Shown one piece after another: positions 62,074 through 64,000 of a stretch of 64,000 nt of DNA. The translations under genes and the position numbers were made by a program. The DNA lies in assembly GCF_016811105.1 (NCBI RefSeq), contig NZ_JAFBGM010000002.1, positions 1,178,001 through 1,242,000 on the forward strand, read 5' to 3'. The notes below the pieces were generated by a model. It had not been told where the DNA came from. It was given only the letters and a program-made list of their open reading frames with translations, and did no database searches. The first letter of the stretch is position 1, and each line of letters opens with the position of its first letter. Source of the stretch: Aurantibacter crassamenti. Lineage in GTDB: Bacteria; Bacteroidota; Bacteroidia; Flavobacteriales; Flavobacteriaceae.

Positions 62074-62832
62074 ATGAAAGATAAAATTAAAATATTCTTA
62101 GACTCTGATTTACTCGAAAAGCACCTTTTAGGTACTACGAACAATCAAGAAACGCTTCAGGTAGAGCGCTATATAGCAATGTACCCAGAAGTAAGAAAAA
62201 CGTATGATGAACTTCAAGACAACTTGGAGGCATTTGCAAAGTTACATGCCATCAAAACACCAGAAGGCTTAAAAGAGAACATCATAGCACTTATAAAGGC
62301 TGAAAATAAGGGTAGAAGAAATTATTTCAGATACGGTATTGCAGCTAGTATTGCTATTTTAGTTTTTGCTGGGTCGTCTTATTTCTTTTATGACCAAAAT
62401 CAAAGTCTTCAAGAAGAAAATACGATTGTAAGCAACAAAATCAAAGATTTAGAAGAAAACATGCGCGAGCAATTAGAAGATGTTCGCAACCAGTTTATTG
62501 TTCTTCAAAATCCTGAAACTAAAAAATACACCGTAAAAGGCAATAAGAAGGCAAAAGAATTAAAAGCCGTAGCCTATATTAATCCAGTTAAAAAACTTTC
62601 ATACATCAATGTAAGTAACTTACCCAACTTACCTGAAGATCAATGTTTTCAAATGTGGACAGAAGTTAACGGTAAAATGGTAAACCTAGGTGTAATAAAA
62701 CAAGCTACCAATCAAGAAAAACTATTGGCTATGCCTTATAGTGATCATGCAGTTGGTTATATAACAATTGAACGCCAAGGTGGCAATGACACACCAACAG
62801 TAGAAAATATAGTAGCTAACATTGCATATTAG
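62074..62832 (+). CDS. Anti-sigma factor (RskA-type)
   Basis: 252 residues. A cytoplasmic N-terminal sigma-binding domain (DLLEKHLLGTTNNQETLQVE) is followed by one membrane helix (about 88-109, RYGIAASIAILVFAGSSYFF). Then comes a short coiled coil (QNQSLQEENTIVSNKIKDLE) and an extracytoplasmic RskA C-terminal domain (LSYINVSNLPNLPEDQCFQM, then VGYITIERQGGNDTPT). It should sequester the upstream ECF factor until proteolysis. The signal is unknown. A terminator lies 28 bp after the stop. Confidence 0.92.
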   Translation: MKDKIKIFLDSDLLEKHLLGTTNNQETLQVERYIAMYPEVRKTYDELQDNLEAFAKLHAIKTPEGLKENIIALIKAENKGRRNYFRYGIAASIAILVFAGSSYFFYDQNQSLQEENTIVSNKIKDLEENMREQLEDVRNQFIVLQNPETKKYTVKGNKKAKELKAVAYINPVKKLSYINVSNLPNLPEDQCFQMWTEVNGKMVNLGVIKQATNQEKLLAMPYSDHAVGYITIERQGGNDTPTVENIVANIAY

Positions 62833-62860
62833 CAATTAAGCAATACAAAAGAATAATTTC

Positions 62861-62896
62861 TAAGCCCTGACCTTCTATGTCAGGGCTTATTTTTTT
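62861..62896 (+). terminator. Intrinsic terminator after anti-sigma gene
   Basis: TAAGCCCTGAC and GTCAGGGCTTA form a perfect 11 bp stem with a 7 nt loop (CTTCTAT), followed by a T-tract (62891-62896). Confidence 0.93.
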
Positions 62897-62909
62897 ATAT
62901 CTTTGTCGT

Positions 62910-63110
62910 ATGAAACTATTATTGTTGACAATTGGTCTTTTAGCTTTAGCTGTAGCTGGTATCGCTATAAAAATTTGGTCTAAAAAAGATGGAAAATTTG
63001 CAGGCACTTGTGCTAGTCAAAGCCCCTTCTTAAATCAAGATGGTCAAGCATGTGGCATGTGTGGTAAAATGCCAGAAGAGCAAGATTGTCAAATGGAATC
63101 TGCAACTTAG
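62910..63110 (+). CDS. Small Cys-rich membrane or secreted protein
   Basis: 66 residues from the ATG at 62910; an earlier in-frame ATG (62877) lies inside the terminator and is unlikely. One N-terminal membrane helix (LLLLTIGLLALAVAGIAIKI) and a short mature part with a repeated Cys pattern (FAGTCASQ, QACGMCGKMPEEQDCQMES). The CGMC and nearby Cys could bind a metal or form disulfides. Bacteroidota carry similar small proteins annotated as membrane or secreted. Function unknown. Confidence 0.65.
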   Translation: MKLLLLTIGLLALAVAGIAIKIWSKKDGKFAGTCASQSPFLNQDGQACGMCGKMPEEQDCQMESAT

Positions 63111-63168
63111 AATTGCTAAATCGGTTAAAACCGAAAGTTAATTAACCCTCATATTTTTTCTTATCCTA

Positions 63169-63723
63169 TTGGATAAAATCAATCTTCCGGAAACCTTAAA
63201 AAATGCCAAGTCTGGCAGTCAGATAGCATATAGTAAGCTATTAGATTATTTTTGGAATGATGTATACGGGTTTCAACTAATTCGTACTCAAAACGAGAAT
63301 GACGCTGAAGATATCACCGTTCAAACCTTTTCCAAAGCTTTTGACAAGATCAACACCTATAATGATGATTATGAATTCAAGACTTGGCTAATAACCATTT
63401 CAAAAAATATTCATATTGATTTAATACGTAAACGAAAGCGTAATATACTTGAAACATCTGGCAGTAATGATGTTATAAAGAAAATATTAGATGATGCACC
63501 ATCAGTTGAAGATCAGCTAATCATTGAACAAAACTTAGCTACGCTACTGTTACATATTAAAAAATTAAAGCCTCACTATCAAGCGGTCATCAATTTGAGA
63601 TACTTTAATGAACTTAGCTATGCTGATATTGCTAAAGAGCTGAATGAGCCCATGAATAACGTAAAGGTTAAGTTATTACGTGCAAAAAAATTATTGGCAG
63701 AATCTTTAAAACACAAGAACTAA
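63169..63723 (+). CDS. Second ECF-type RNA polymerase sigma factor
   Basis: 184 residues from a TTG start (MDKINLPETLKNAKSGSQIA). Sigma2 (YSKLLDYFWNDVYGFQLIRT, DAEDITVQTFSKAFDKINTY) and sigma4 (LRYFNELSYADIAKELNEPM, then NNVKVKLLRAKKLL) are present. It has no partner anti-sigma gene in the window. It is of a different subfamily from the first sigma (DAEDITVQTF rather than AQDVLQESF). It precedes lipA by 182 bp. Confidence 0.9.
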   Translation: MDKINLPETLKNAKSGSQIAYSKLLDYFWNDVYGFQLIRTQNENDAEDITVQTFSKAFDKINTYNDDYEFKTWLITISKNIHIDLIRKRKRNILETSGSNDVIKKILDDAPSVEDQLIIEQNLATLLLHIKKLKPHYQAVINLRYFNELSYADIAKELNEPMNNVKVKLLRAKKLLAESLKHKN

Positions 63724-63871
63724 ATTCATCCTTCAAGAATTAGTTTTAGCTTTCTTTCTTCATTTTCATTTCAATCCAACGCATATTTACCCACATTCAC
63801 ATACAATTTTCGCCCTTTTCAATTCAAGGCAAAAACTGGCAACACGATACGGCTGCTGCTAACTGAAATCG

Positions 63872-63879
63872 TATATTTG
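63872..63879 (+). promoter_or_regulatory. -7 box of lipA
   Basis: TATATTTG fits TAnnTTTG. The predicted start, about 6 bp further on, leaves a leader of about 21 nt before the lipA ATG. No convincing -33 box. Confidence 0.45.
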
Positions 63880-63905
63880 TTGTTCTATTTAATTTGTGCA
63901 ATAAA

Positions 63906-64000
63906 ATGAGTACAGACACTACAGAAAGCGTTCAACCACCTAAAGGAAAACCGAAATGGCTACGTGTTAAATTACCAACTGGTAAAAAATACACGCAGTT
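63906..64000 (+). CDS. lipA: Lipoyl synthase, N-terminal fragment
   Basis: 31 complete codons; the gene runs off the right edge. The start MSTDTTESVQPPKGKPKWLR followed by VKLPTGKKYTQ matches the N-terminus of flavobacterial LipA. The radical-SAM Cys motifs lie beyond the window. LipA inserts sulfur into octanoyl-protein to make lipoate. Confidence 0.87.
   Translation, partial: MSTDTTESVQPPKGKPKWLRVKLPTGKKYTQ

Overview
The window is a 64 kb piece of a low-GC Bacteroidota chromosome, most likely a marine member of the Flavobacteriaceae. This is inferred from AT-rich codon use, Bacteroidota-type -7 boxes (TAnnTTTG) before many genes, scarce Shine-Dalgarno sequences, a type IX secretion (T9SS) sorting domain, and a gene order rpsU-xerC-hpf-tRNA-tuf-secE-nusG-rplKAJL. 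I see no rRNA operon, insertion sequence, prophage or CRISPR array. Nearly all of it is vertically inherited core genome.

Layout. (1) 1-6.4 kb, minus strand: the translation/transcription supra-operon (rpsU, xerC, hpf, tRNA-Thr/Tyr/Gly/Thr, tuf, tRNA-Trp, secE, nusG, rplK, rplA, rplJ, start of rplL). (2) 6.4-13.3 kb, minus: acyl-CoA dehydrogenase, HhH protein, alanine/glycine:cation symporter, K+ channel with RCK domains, PspC protein, DUF2851 protein, rhodanese. (3) 13.4-15.1 kb, plus: MarR regulator, nitroreductase, YceI protein. (4) 15.2-22.2 kb, plus: complete trpEGDCFBA operon behind a leader peptide with three consecutive Trp codons and an intrinsic terminator, plus a small membrane-protein gene. 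(5) 22.5-30 kb, plus: a 1984-residue secreted multidomain protein (sugar-dehydrogenase-like propeller, two CxxCH haem motifs, three PA14 domains, seven Big_2 repeats, T9SS tail) and two small exported proteins. (6) 30-37 kb, minus: ppc, a UDG-superfamily protein, a 618 bp gene-free region with phased GATC-containing repeats, a lipoprotein, yaaA, an RluD-type synthase and a PASTA protein. (7) 37-50 kb, mainly plus: ddl, coaD, a PAS histidine kinase with response regulator, M14 peptidase, NUDIX (minus), pyrE, SRPBCC protein, birA (minus), and rsfS-ftsH-LUD-cdsA-psd-acbp. (8) 50-57 kb, minus: creatininase-like amidohydrolase, RDD protein, sterol-desaturase family protein, two unknowns, valS. (9) 57-64 kb: DUF1573 protein, aspartyl protease/PDZ protein (minus), aminotransferase-murB, ECF sigma/anti-sigma pair, a small Cys-rich membrane protein, a second ECF sigma factor and the start of lipA.

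Regulation visible in the sequence. The trp operon has a classic leader-peptide attenuator. valS has a promoter and a leader hairpin followed by U7, suggesting attenuation. rpsU carries a strong Shine-Dalgarno, unusual in this phylum and matching the proposed bS21 autoregulation. xerC appears leaderless with a palindrome over its start codon. marR has a perfect palindrome over its -7 box.

The most unexplained item is 33,412-34,029. It has three copies of a roughly 49 bp repeat whose GATC-type sites sit 17 and 11 bp apart, a fourth partial copy, one perfect E. coli-type DnaA box and AT-rich inverted repeats, but no gene. It is a candidate replication origin or other protein-binding locus. All assignments come from reading the sequence and recalling family features; no database search was run.
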